Positions 1-6,866 of a stretch of 16,462 nucleotides of DNA are shown piece by piece. The position numbers and the translations under genes are program-made. Position 1 is the stretch's first letter. The number at the start of each line of letters is the position of its first letter. The notes beneath the pieces were generated by a model. The model did not search any database, was not told the origin of the DNA, and worked only from the letters and a program-made list of their open reading frames with translations. The stretch comes from Spirochaetaceae bacterium (GTDB lineage Bacteria; Spirochaetota; Spirochaetia; PWKH01), in contig PWNW01000352.1 in assembly GCA_003557605.1 (NCBI GenBank), positions 1 through 16,462 of the forward strand, read 5' to 3'.

Positions 1-131
1 ATCAATGACCGGTTATGGCAGTAGAAGCAGCTGTAGGGGCATCCTGCGGCGAATACTGCCGCCGCAAGATGTCCCGGATAGTCAAGGCAAGTTGTTTTTA
101 CCAGGCCCCCGATTACCATTATCTGTTCCAT
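1..131 (-). CDS. nrdG: Anaerobic ribonucleotide reductase activating protein, N-terminal part (cut by window edge)
   Basis: Only the first 43 codons lie in the window. The translation begins MEQIMVIGGLVKTTCLDYPG and reaches a CPYSCFYCHN motif, giving the radical-SAM CX3CX2C cluster at C31, C35 and C38. Proteins with this start are the small activases that use a [4Fe-4S] cluster and S-adenosylmethionine to make the glycyl radical on NrdD. The start lies three bases after the nrdD stop (TAG GCA ATG), so the two are almost certainly co-transcribed and translationally coupled. A second in-frame ATG at codon 5 is a possible alternative start; no strong ribosome binding site decides between them. 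The rest of the gene lies beyond base 1. Confidence 0.88.
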   Translation of the reverse strand, partial: MEQIMVIGGLVKTTCLDYPGHLAAAVFAAGCPYSCFYCHNRSL

Positions 132-134
132 TGC

Positions 135-2213
135 CTACTGGCTGAGGGCGAAAAGCTTTCGATCACGGAATTCTTCCTGCTTGCCGGGATGAAAGTCCTG
201 TACCGGGCGAAGGTATCCAACAACACGGGTCCATACTTCGGTGGTGCCGCCGCATTCAGGACACTGCTCCTGCTCTCCTGCCAGATATCCATGGTCCTTG
301 CAGGTGGAGAACGTAGGAGTAAGGGACACATAGGGAAGCTTGTAGTGCTTTGTTATCCTCTGCAGAAGCTTCTTCGCTGTTGATATCTCACGAATGCGCT
401 CCCCGAGGTACAGATGGAGTACCGTACCTCCAGTGTAGCGGCTCTGCAGATCGTCCTGGAGATCAAGCACTTCAAAAATGTCATCTGAAAACTGCACCGG
501 CAGCTGACTGGAATTAGTATAATACGGAACATTCGTCCCCGCTGTGATAATATCGGGATATTCCTTCCGGTCCAATGTCGCAAGCCGGTAGCTTGTTCCT
601 TCCGCAGGAGTTGCCTCAAGATTAAAGAAATGTCCTGTTTCCCGCTGGTACCCGGAGATGGTCTCTCTCAATAGATCCAGGATTCTTACCGCAAAACCCT
701 GACCCTCCTTTGATGCTAATCCTGATCCCCTCCCCGTCAGGTTCAGGCATGCTTCCTCCATACCGACAATACCGATGGTGCTGAAATGGTTAGCCCAATA
801 CGAACCTTCCCGCTGCTTGATGCCCCGCAGCCAATGGGCACTGAAGGGGTACATACCCCGTTCAGTCTCATGTTCGACTACTTTTCTTTTCAGTTCAAGG
901 CTTTTCACCGCAAGTTCAGTTCGATAAAGAAGGATCGAGCAGAACTGCTGTTCATCATCGGACTCATAGGCTATGCGTGGAAGGTTCAGGGTGACCACTC
1001 CGATGGAGCCGGTCAGTGGGTTTGAACCGAAAAGTCCTCCCCCCCGCTTTCGAAGTTCCGTGGTATCAAGACGCAGACGGCAGCACATTGACAGAGCATC
1101 ATCCGGAGAGAGATCACTGCCGACATAATTTGAGAAATAGGGTATTCCGTACTTGCAGGTCATCTCCATTACCGCATCGGTCACGGGGCTTTCCCAGGGA
1201 AAATCATCTGTAATGTTTATCGTCGGTATAGGGAAGGTGAAGACCCGTCCCCCTGCATCCCCTTCCATCATCACTTCACAGAAAGCCAAATTAAACACAT
1301 CCATTTCCTGCTGAAAGTCTCCGTAGGTTTCCTCTATGAGCTCCCCGCCAAGTATAACCTGCTGGTCTCTCATCCGCCTGGGTACCCTCAGATCAAAGGT
1401 CAGGTTTGTAAAGGGGCACTGAAATCCTACCCTGGTCGGTACATTGAGACTGAAGACAAATTCCTGGATTGCCTGCTTAACCTCCCGGTAACTGAGCTTG
1501 TCGTACCTGATAAATGGAGCGCAGTAGGTATCAATGGAAGACCATGCCTGGGCACCTGCACTTTCTCCCTGGGAGGTAAACGTGGCGTTCTCAATCTGTC
1601 CAAGAAAGGCCCGTAAATGCCTTGCCGGTTTTGATGAAACCTTTCCATGGATTCCTCCGAATCCCAAGGTCAGCAGCTGCTGAAGATCCCAGCCGCAGCA
1701 GTAGGGACCGAAGAACCCCAAATCATGCATATGGAAATCTCCACGCAGATGGGCATTTCGAATTTCTTCAGGGTATACATCATGGAGCCAGTACTGCTTG
1801 GTAAAAGCCTCCCGGATGTAGTTGTTCATCCCGTTCACAGACTTTCGGGTATTAGCATTTTCCTTGATCTGCCAGTCCTTGTCATCAAGGTAGTCGCGAA
1901 ACAGCCTCTGGGTGGCATCAATGAGAATGCGCCCTTCCCGGACCTTTCTCCTCTCTTCCCGATAGAGAATATAGGCCTTCGCTATTGAGCCTGAATCTGA
2001 ATGAATCAACTGCTCTTCAACAAGGTCCTGTATTGTCTCTACATCAAGAATCTCTTTTCCCAGTGATGAAGCTCTCTTCAGCACCATTCGTGCAAGATCA
2101 TCTGAATCAATCGTCTCGCCGACAGCTCGAGCAGCCTTTGAAATCGCTTGTGAGATTTTCTGTCCATCGCAGAAAACCACCTGTCCGTCCCTTTTTGTTA
2201 CATGGGTAAGCAT
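135..2213 (-). CDS. nrdD: Anaerobic (class III) ribonucleoside-triphosphate reductase
   Basis: This 692-residue oxygen-sensitive enzyme reduces ribonucleotides to deoxyribonucleotides using a glycyl radical. Residues 1-90 form an ATP-cone-like allosteric domain. The catalytic barrel shows YCCGWDLQ (C172/C173) and FQCPFTNLTFD (C266), the places where the family carries active-site cysteines. The C-terminus has a zinc-ribbon-like set (C638, H641, C651, C654; the second position is His rather than the usual Cys) followed by the glycyl radical loop RVVGYLRPVQD, with G666 the expected radical site. The length is normal for the family and the gene looks intact. The start is fixed by AAAGGAG about 6 bases upstream of ATG. 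nrdG follows directly. The leader carries NrdR-like boxes, a cobalamin riboswitch and an SD-blocking hairpin. Confidence 0.96.
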   Translation of the reverse strand: MLTHVTKRDGQVVFCDGQKISQAISKAARAVGETIDSDDLARMVLKRASSLGKEILDVETIQDLVEEQLIHSDSGSIAKAYILYREERRKVREGRILIDATQRLFRDYLDDKDWQIKENANTRKSVNGMNNYIREAFTKQYWLHDVYPEEIRNAHLRGDFHMHDLGFFGPYCCGWDLQQLLTLGFGGIHGKVSSKPARHLRAFLGQIENATFTSQGESAGAQAWSSIDTYCAPFIRYDKLSYREVKQAIQEFVFSLNVPTRVGFQCPFTNLTFDLRVPRRMRDQQVILGGELIEETYGDFQQEMDVFNLAFCEVMMEGDAGGRVFTFPIPTINITDDFPWESPVTDAVMEMTCKYGIPYFSNYVGSDLSPDDALSMCCRLRLDTTELRKRGGGLFGSNPLTGSIGVVTLNLPRIAYESDDEQQFCSILLYRTELAVKSLELKRKVVEHETERGMYPFSAHWLRGIKQREGSYWANHFSTIGIVGMEEACLNLTGRGSGLASKEGQGFAVRILDLLRETISGYQRETGHFFNLEATPAEGTSYRLATLDRKEYPDIITAGTNVPYYTNSSQLPVQFSDDIFEVLDLQDDLQSRYTGGTVLHLYLGERIREISTAKKLLQRITKHYKLPYVSLTPTFSTCKDHGYLAGEQEQCPECGGTTEVWTRVVGYLRPVQDFHPGKQEEFRDRKLFALSQ

Positions 2214-2219
2214 AATTTC

Positions 2220-2253
2220 TCCTTTTGCCGAAGCATACAGCAGGGCAGAAGGA
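2220..2253 (-). promoter_or_regulatory. Hairpin that can sequester the nrdD Shine-Dalgarno sequence
   Basis: Reading the minus strand, UCCUUCUGCC (2253-2244) can pair with GGCAAAAGGA (2229-2220): nine of ten pairs with one C-A mismatch, around a 14-nt loop. The second arm contains most of the nrdD AAAGGAG ribosome binding site. The first arm also contains CUUCUG, which is complementary to CAGAAG inside the conserved 3' strand of the cobalamin aptamer (2326-2321). This offers a simple switch: with B12 bound the aptamer keeps CAGAAG, freeing the anti-SD arm to block translation. The pairing is visible in the sequence; the switching mechanism is inference. Confidence 0.6.
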
Positions 2254-2299
2254 CAAAGGCAGGCCGATGTCAGTCCACGTCAATGCCATACACCGTGAC

Positions 2300-2450
2300 G
2301 ACGTGTCTGTACAGGCAGGTCTTCTGGCTCAGGCTCCGCGGATTCTGCGCCTTCCCGGATAGATCCAGTGGCATACAGCAGACTCCTAACCTTCACAGCG
2401 GCGGGACCGCGCAGGCATTCATACCCGACTTCCCTTGCCTTGCACACACT
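2300..2450 (-). ncRNA. Cobalamin (B12) riboswitch in the nrdD leader
   Basis: On the minus strand the leader contains the B12-box core GGTCCCGCCGCTGTGA (within 2410-2391) and the conserved 3' closing strand AGCCAGAAGACCTGCC (about 2329-2314). Its CTGCCT can pair with an AGGCA near 2440-2436 to close P1. These are the hallmark motifs of the AdoCbl riboswitch family. The element lies entirely within the transcribed leader of nrdD. B12 elements ahead of B12-independent isozymes, including NrdD/NrdAB, are known from comparative genomics; they repress the B12-independent enzyme when B12 is available. No run of U follows the aptamer, so control of translation is more likely than termination. The exact edges are approximate. 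Confidence 0.9.
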
Positions 2451-2461
2451 TTATGTAGTGT
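2446..2461. promoter_or_regulatory. NrdR-like box, promoter-distal copy
   Basis: The minus strand reads ACACTACATAAAGTGT, a 16-bp imperfect palindrome matching the NrdR box consensus (acaCwAtATaTwGtgt) at about 14 of 16 positions. It lies inside the transcribed leader, separated by exactly 15 bases from the second box. NrdR is the ATP/dATP-sensing repressor of ribonucleotide reductase genes and binds paired 16-bp boxes. Confidence 0.72.
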
Positions 2462-2476
2462 CTTTGTTATTAAACA

Positions 2477-2492
2477 ACTCTACATATAGTAT
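2477..2492. promoter_or_regulatory. NrdR-like box overlapping the nrdD -10 element
   Basis: The minus strand reads ATACTATATGTAGAGT, matching the NrdR consensus at about 13 of 16 positions, with the core CTATATGTAG differing at one. It covers the -10 hexamer and the predicted transcription start, an ideal repressor position. Start-to-start distance to the other box is 31 bp (about three helical turns), the usual arrangement for tandem NrdR boxes. Confidence 0.72.
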
Positions 2493-2514
2493 GATTAAAT
2501 ACTTTCCTTGTCAA
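2486..2514 (-). promoter_or_regulatory. Sigma-70-type promoter of nrdDG
   Basis: Minus strand: TTGACA (2514-2509), a 17-bp spacer, then TACTAT (2491-2486). Transcription should begin near 2479, giving a leader of about 265 nt that contains the riboswitch. This is the best promoter match in the window. Confidence 0.8.
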
Positions 2515-2582
2515 TGCATCGGTCACAGGATTACCCATAATGCTTCTTTACTGCAATGACACATTACTGGTATCATTAACCT

Positions 2583-3272
2583 ATGGAACTTACCAGACTG
2601 TCCAGCAGATTTCCCGCCGCATCAATGTATCTTTCACAGATTCTCCTGATAGAGCGAGATTACGGTACCGTCAGCAATACCAGACTTTCAAAGCGGCTGA
2701 AGGTATCAAAACCGGCGGTGACCCAGTCAGTCAAACGGCTGATCAAGCTGGAACTGCTCAGTCAGGACCCCTATGGAACCATTAAGCTGACCCCTGAGGG
2801 AAGGAGCATTGCTGAACAGGTTATTATCAGGCACTACCTGATTGAACATCTGCTGATAGAGAAGCTCGGATACCCATGGGATAAGACAGATGAGGAAGCC
2901 CTGCTGCTTCAGGGGGTAATGAGCAGACACCTCACGGAACATCTTAATGAGACCTTTGATCATCCCGACCGGTGCCCCCACGGGAATCCGTTCCCTGGTT
3001 CTCCGGCAGAGCATGAACTGCTCTGTGCACCCAGGCTTGACACCATGAAGCCGGGAAGCACCGTTACGCTCATACGCATCACTGAGGAGGGGGAAGATCT
3101 TGAGGGACTGCTGAAGTTCTGCAATACCCATAACCTGCGCCCCGGACGGACGTTCACCATTGAAGATCTGTCGGAAACTGCAGCAGCTGTATCATGCAGC
3201 GATACTCAAAGCACTTTGGAAATACCCCTCATATATGCACAGCACCTGTGCATATCACCGGAAAAGCAGTAA
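2583..3272 (+). CDS. DtxR/MntR-family transcriptional regulator with FeoA-like C-terminal domain and altered metal site
   Basis: A 229-residue protein with the three-part plan of DtxR/IdeR. It has a winged helix (about 12-75, with SKPAVTQSVKRL as recognition helix), a dimerisation and metal-binding helical domain (about 76-145, with CPHGNPFPG at 131-139), and an SH3/FeoA-like domain (about 150-229). Family members repress or activate metal-uptake and other genes in response to Fe2+ or Mn2+. Aligned with C. diphtheriae DtxR, M10, H79 and E83 are kept (M15, H84, E88). The ligands H98, C102, E105 and H106 are replaced by D103, L107, Q110 and G111, so classical metal activation is doubtful. No clear ribosome binding site precedes the ATG; M15 is an alternative but would trim the usual first helix. 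The gene is divergent from nrdD, whose control region it shares. Confidence 0.88.
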   Translation: MELTRLSSRFPAASMYLSQILLIERDYGTVSNTRLSKRLKVSKPAVTQSVKRLIKLELLSQDPYGTIKLTPEGRSIAEQVIIRHYLIEHLLIEKLGYPWDKTDEEALLLQGVMSRHLTEHLNETFDHPDRCPHGNPFPGSPAEHELLCAPRLDTMKPGSTVTLIRITEEGEDLEGLLKFCNTHNLRPGRTFTIEDLSETAAAVSCSDTQSTLEIPLIYAQHLCISPEKQ

Positions 3273-3299
3273 TCCTGAAGCCGAAGCCTGTTTTTTCAA

Positions 3300-4085
3300 C
3301 TATGAAGCGTAGCAATACATGCAGCCGCCTCTGCAGGTCCCGTAGGTGCCGATATCTATGCTTCTTATGCATCCGCAGTTCGTGCGCTGTGAAGGGTCCT
3401 TGCCCCTTGCCGGGGGCGTGCCGGTCACCTCTTCAATCAGTGATGCATCAATGCATGAACCGTGACTGATGCCGCAGTGCTGAAGATCAATTGCCTCTGC
3501 ACAGGTTGAGGCAGTAATACCGCTGCTTTTTGCTGACCTTGAGAATCCCTAAGAGAGTGCAAGCATATCTTCCAGAGGTACCGGGGAAACGTGCTTTTCT
3601 ATCTTTTTATATATATCGACAAAACTGAAAACGCAGTGCTTCACATATCCTTCGAGCTGTTCAGCTGTGCGGGAAAATGCTTCAAGATGAACATCAACCG
3701 AATACCTGCTGGTGACAACAACCGGATCATAGCGCCAGAGAACCCGACGGGGACTGAGCTGATCGCTGAGCCTCTTCAATTCATCAAGGCGTCTTTGATG
3801 ATCTTCCATCCCCGGCTCAATGTCCCTGTCATATGCATTGAGGGTGCACTGCACATACAAGCTGTACCCAAGTTGTTCAGCGGTTTTTGCCAGCCCTGCC
3901 ATGGGCCCAGGGTGTTTTGTCCAGAAGACGATGCACTGCACATGAGAAGGATCGAGGGAGAACACATTGATCCTTTTAGGGAACCTCGGATTTCTGACCG
4001 ATACTTCCCGCTCCTTCATCCTCTGGATAAACCAGTCCGAGAAATACCCGGGGATATCTGTCCGCCTGCTTGCGCTTATGATCAT
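3300..4085 (-). pseudogene. DUF1848 family protein, interrupted by an in-frame amber codon at 3549-3551
   Basis: The first 178 codons (4085-3552) start MIISASRRTDIPGYFSDWF, the standard opening of DUF1848, and carry the barrel-like core with VFWTKHPGPM and LWRYDPVVV. A TAG then occurs. The same frame continues for 82 more sense codons to a TAG at 3300-3302 and encodes the expected C-terminus of the family: the HGSCIDASL region, QRTNCGCIRSIDIG, and a terminal CRGGCMYCYAS with a CX3CX2C pattern that could bind a metal or Fe-S cluster. Total length (261 codons with the stop) is close to normal for the family. One base change (for example CAG, GAG or AAG to TAG) explains the break. It may be a recent pseudogene, a sequencing error, or a readthrough site. 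Function of the family is not established. ATG 4085 is the only possible start; the next upstream codons reach a TGA. Confidence 0.85.
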
Positions 4086-4091
4086 ATGAAG

Positions 4092-4100
4092 ATTGTAGCA
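4092..4100 (-). promoter_or_regulatory. Extended -10 promoter suggesting a leaderless DUF1848 transcript
   Basis: Minus strand TGCTACAAT is an extended -10 (TGn-TACAAT). Only six bases separate it from the sole possible start codon at 4085, and no ribosome binding site is present. Transcription would begin at or next to the A of ATG. No good -35 is seen. Confidence 0.4.
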
Positions 4101-4187
4101 TACTCAAAAAAATACCGCACCAGAGCGCCGCTGTATATTCCTTTTTCATTATTCCTGCAGTATCATCAATGTTTCAAGGAGAACCGT

Positions 4188-4634
4188 ATGGAAATACAGG
4201 ATACACCAATGCAGAAAACCCTGTCAGTGCGGCTGACAACGGGGATTTCAGATCTTCCCCAGATAGTCGGGGATGTATACGGCACCGTCATGGCTTACAT
4301 GAACCAGATATCAGTCGGGCCTTCCGGGTTTCCGTTTGTCATCTATTATAATATGGATATGGAGGCCCTGGACGTAGAAATAGGATTTCCTGTATCTTGC
4401 GATGTCCCTGGAAACGGCACCGTCACTCCAGGGAGCATCCCTGCTGAACGAATCCTGTGTACCGTCCATACCGGCCCGTACAGCACTTTGGAAGATACCT
4501 ATCGGAAGGCTATGACATTCATTGAAGAGCATGGTCTCAAACCAAAGGAGTGGATGTACGAATCATACCTGAACTCTCCGATGGAAACTCCCGAGGACCA
4601 GCTGCAGACTGCAGTATGCTTCCCCCTGGAATAG
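4188..4634 (+). CDS. GyrI-like / effector-binding domain protein
   Basis: A 148-residue stand-alone protein of the GyrI-like small-molecule-binding superfamily (the effector domain also found in AraC- and MerR-type regulators). Features seen are an N-terminal strand (TLSVRLTTGISDLPQIVGDVYG), FPFVIYYNMDMEALDVEIGFPV, the loop ILCTVHTGPYSTLEDTYRKAM, and the C-terminal YESYLNSPMETPEDQLQTAVCFPLE. All are typical of this fold. There is no DNA-binding domain, so it probably binds or hydrolyses a small molecule or blocks a partner protein. The start is chosen from AAGGAG at 4177-4182, six bases before ATG. The frame is open further upstream to 3591, but that part only mirrors the DUF1848 gene. It leads an apparent operon with pcm 9 bases downstream. 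Confidence 0.83.
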   Translation: MEIQDTPMQKTLSVRLTTGISDLPQIVGDVYGTVMAYMNQISVGPSGFPFVIYYNMDMEALDVEIGFPVSCDVPGNGTVTPGSIPAERILCTVHTGPYSTLEDTYRKAMTFIEEHGLKPKEWMYESYLNSPMETPEDQLQTAVCFPLE

Positions 4635-4643
4635 GGAATTGGA

Positions 4644-5315
4644 GTGCTCAACAGCCTTTTCAATTTGGAGCTCAGGGGCTACAATGTACCTATGGAACAG
4701 GATAAACATCGGCTGATGACCTCCCTGGAGCACCACGGCATTTTCAGCAAAGCGGTGCTTCAGGCAATGGGTAATGTTCCCCGGGAACTGTTCATCCCCC
4801 CGGAGGAGAGGTCCCTGGCATATTTTGATCATCCCCTTCCCATCGGCTGCGGACAGACAGTGAGTCAGCCCTTTACCGTCGCTTTTATGGCACAGCTTCT
4901 TGACATCAAGCCCGGCCATACTGTGCTGGAAATTGGAGCAGGCTCAGGATACAATGCCGCAGTTCTTCAGGAAATCACCGGACCGTCAGGGAAGGTGTAT
5001 TCCATCGAGAGAATTCCGGAACTGGTCCTTCGGGCACAGGAGAATCTGCATCATGCCGCCTATCCTGATGTAACTGTTGTCCAGGGGGACGGAAAGGAAG
5101 GGCTGGCTGAACATGCTCCCTTTGACAGAATCATGGTTACTGCCCAGGGCCCGCATATACCCCCTCCCCTGATTTATCAGCTGAAAATTGGAGGAATTCT
5201 GGTCATGCCGGTCTCATCACACGGCAGCGCATCAATGACATGCCTGGTGAAGCATGAAAAAGAACCGCACAGCATTTCCAACCACGGGGCATTCTACTTT
5301 GTCCCGCTGCTGTAG
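4644..5315 (+). CDS. pcm: Protein-L-isoaspartate O-methyltransferase
   Basis: This enzyme methylates isoaspartyl residues in damaged proteins using S-adenosylmethionine, starting their repair. Visible family motifs are AMGNVPRELFIP, LPIGCGQTVSQPFTVAFM (the substrate-side loop), the SAM-binding VLEIGAGSGYNAAVL (94-108), VYSIERIPEL, and GGILVMPV near the C-terminus ending in FVPLL. The start is uncertain. GTG 4644 has AGGG seven bases upstream and gives 223 residues. ATG 4692 (MEQDKHRLM) gives 207 residues and matches the usual N-terminus better, but has a weaker ribosome binding site. Its neighbours on the same strand are the GyrI-like gene (9 bases before) and the DUF523-DUF1722 gene (19 bases after). 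Confidence 0.94.
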   Translation: MLNSLFNLELRGYNVPMEQDKHRLMTSLEHHGIFSKAVLQAMGNVPRELFIPPEERSLAYFDHPLPIGCGQTVSQPFTVAFMAQLLDIKPGHTVLEIGAGSGYNAAVLQEITGPSGKVYSIERIPELVLRAQENLHHAAYPDVTVVQGDGKEGLAEHAPFDRIMVTAQGPHIPPPLIYQLKIGGILVMPVSSHGSASMTCLVKHEKEPHSISNHGAFYFVPLL

Positions 5316-5334
5316 CAAACCCTATGGAGAAGAT

Positions 5335-6291
5335 ATGGAGCAAAAACCCAGAGTGCTGGTCAGCAAATGCATTGAATTTGCAGCATGCAGGTACAACGGC
5401 CAAAAGATTAACAGTCCTGAAGTACGATTCCTGCAGCCCCATGTGAATTTTATTCCCGTATGCCCTGAAATGGAAATCGGGCTTCCAGTTCCCAGGGATT
5501 CAATCAGACTGGTGCAGGATGAATCAGGTACCCGCCTGGTGAATTCGGAAACAGGAGAGGACCATACTGAAGCGATGACTTCCTTTCGAGCAAGATTTCT
5601 TGACTCCCTTGAAGGAGTGGACGGCTGCATCCTGAAAGGGAGGTCCCCAACCTGCGGTATTGGGAATGTAAAAGTATACCCTTCCCATGGAAAGGTACCG
5701 CAGATTCACAGCAAGGAAACCGGCCTGTTCGGGAAGGCAGTTCTTGAGCGTTTTCCTGAGATTCCCGTTGAAGATGAAGGCAGACTCAACAACCTTCGTC
5801 TCCGGGAGCATTTTCTGACCAGGCTGTTTACCCTCCACGCCTTCAACCTGCTGAAAGGGTCCATGGGAGAACTGGTGGACTACCACAGTAAAAACAAATA
5901 CCTGTTCATGTCATACAGCCAGAAGCTTCTAAGAGAGGCCGGGAAGCTTACGGCAAATCATGAGCACCTTCCGGTGAAGGAAGTATACACGCGATACCGC
6001 CTGATCCTGTCAAAAATGTTCGATTCCCTGCCGAGGATACAGACGAACATCAACGTGCTCCAGCACCTCTTCGGGTATGTATCAAAGCATATAACAAAAC
6101 AGGAAAAGGAACTGTTCCTTGATATGCTGGAACGGTACCGAGAACTCCAGATACCCCTTGCTGCTGTGACTTCACTGCTGCAGTCCTGGATTGTCAGGTT
6201 TGATACTTCCTATCTTGCCATGCAGACCTACTTCCAGCCCTTCCCAAAGGGCCTGCAGAGCATCCTTGATACCGGCAAAGGAAGGGTTTAG
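5335..6291 (+). CDS. DUF523-DUF1722 fusion protein (TudS/YbgA-like)
   Basis: A 318-residue protein. Residues 1-150 are DUF523: VSKCIEFAACRYNG (C12), FIPVCPEMEIGLP (C43) and ILKGRSPTCGIGNVKVY (C107). In TudS-type DUF523 proteins three cysteines bind a [4Fe-4S] cluster used in thiouracil desulfuration, and C12, C43 and C107 are the likely equivalents. Residues about 190-305 are DUF1722 (YbgA-like), with LVDYHSKNKYLFMSYSQ and a helical C-terminus ending in QTYFQPFPKGL. Fusions of this kind are widespread. Cluster binding and tRNA/uracil desulfuration remain unproven here. The start is set by GGAGAAG just before ATG 5335; the longer frame to 5254 overlaps pcm and lacks family residues. The last four bases overlap the convergent gene at 6288. 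Confidence 0.9.
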   Translation: MEQKPRVLVSKCIEFAACRYNGQKINSPEVRFLQPHVNFIPVCPEMEIGLPVPRDSIRLVQDESGTRLVNSETGEDHTEAMTSFRARFLDSLEGVDGCILKGRSPTCGIGNVKVYPSHGKVPQIHSKETGLFGKAVLERFPEIPVEDEGRLNNLRLREHFLTRLFTLHAFNLLKGSMGELVDYHSKNKYLFMSYSQKLLREAGKLTANHEHLPVKEVYTRYRLILSKMFDSLPRIQTNINVLQHLFGYVSKHITKQEKELFLDMLERYRELQIPLAAVTSLLQSWIVRFDTSYLAMQTYFQPFPKGLQSILDTGKGRV

Positions 6292-6854
6292 ACAATAATA
6301 CCGTAGTGGGAAAAAAACTGCTTCGTAGTTTGTGCTATGATATCAAGCTCCTGCCCTGAAGGATAGCTGCCTAATGTCCGGCTGTGGGAATATCCGTCGT
6401 CACGGCGCCGCATACGCTGAAAAAAGGTATAGGAGGTAAACATCAGGGAGCATCCTTCAAAGGATGGATAGGGGCCAAGCCTGATCAGGGAACTGACAGT
6501 TTCTTCCTGTGCGTACTCAGGAAGATCAAATGCATTGGAATGACAAAAAAAGTCCTCTATCATATTGATCAGGATCCCGACCTGCCTGCAGGCTCTGCGG
6601 AATTTCCTTCGGTTATAGTTCCACCGGTACCTCATAAGACGGTACCGAATTTCAAGGATCCCGATATCCCAGGTGCTTTCATGGTCGCCGTAGGGAATTC
6701 TGTCAAAATGGAGCTCTCTCCTTCTTCTGAATAATTCCCTCAGTTCATTAAGCAGGCTGGAGCGGACAATGCAGCTCATTACATCCTGATCTATTTCAGG
6801 ATACACTGCCTGGATAATCTCTTTGGTTACTTTCCGATGATACGCCTGCTCCAT
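6288..6854 (-). CDS. Uncharacterised helical protein, possibly Zn-dependent phospholipase C-like
   Basis: A 188-residue protein with no signal peptide or membrane segment. I do not recognise it with confidence. Two stretches recall the Het-C / zinc-dependent phospholipase C fold: LHFDRIP (49-54) and GILINMIEDFFCHSNAFDL (93-111), similar to the G..LH..QDFxAHSN motif. In this alignment the first His of the second motif is Asn (N97), while D101 and H105 are kept, so a full zinc site is uncertain. It is very rich in Arg and Tyr around 60-90. It starts 12 bases after the flavin reductase-like gene, with a G-rich ribosome binding site, so the two probably share a transcript. Confidence 0.6.
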   Translation of the reverse strand: MEQAYHRKVTKEIIQAVYPEIDQDVMSCIVRSSLLNELRELFRRRRELHFDRIPYGDHESTWDIGILEIRYRLMRYRWNYNRRKFRRACRQVGILINMIEDFFCHSNAFDLPEYAQEETVSSLIRLGPYPSFEGCSLMFTSYTFFQRMRRRDDGYSHSRTLGSYPSGQELDIIAQTTKQFFSHYGIIV

Positions 6855-6866
6855 CCCCCCGGTTCC

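Noticed and set aside
2515..2582. Operator for the DtxR-like protein (AATGACACATT, about 2556-2566)
   Set aside because: Only 4-bp arms; too short to claim over chance.
3549..3551. Pyrrolysine at the DUF1848 amber codon as the leading explanation
   Set aside because: TAG is an ordinary, frequent stop codon in this window (nrdD, pcm, oadB, tctB and others), and no Pyl gene is seen. A nonsense mutation is simpler.
3591..4187. Upstream extension of the GyrI-like reading frame
   Set aside because: It lies antisense to DUF1848 and lacks family similarity. AAGGAG and ATG at 4188 give a protein of normal length.
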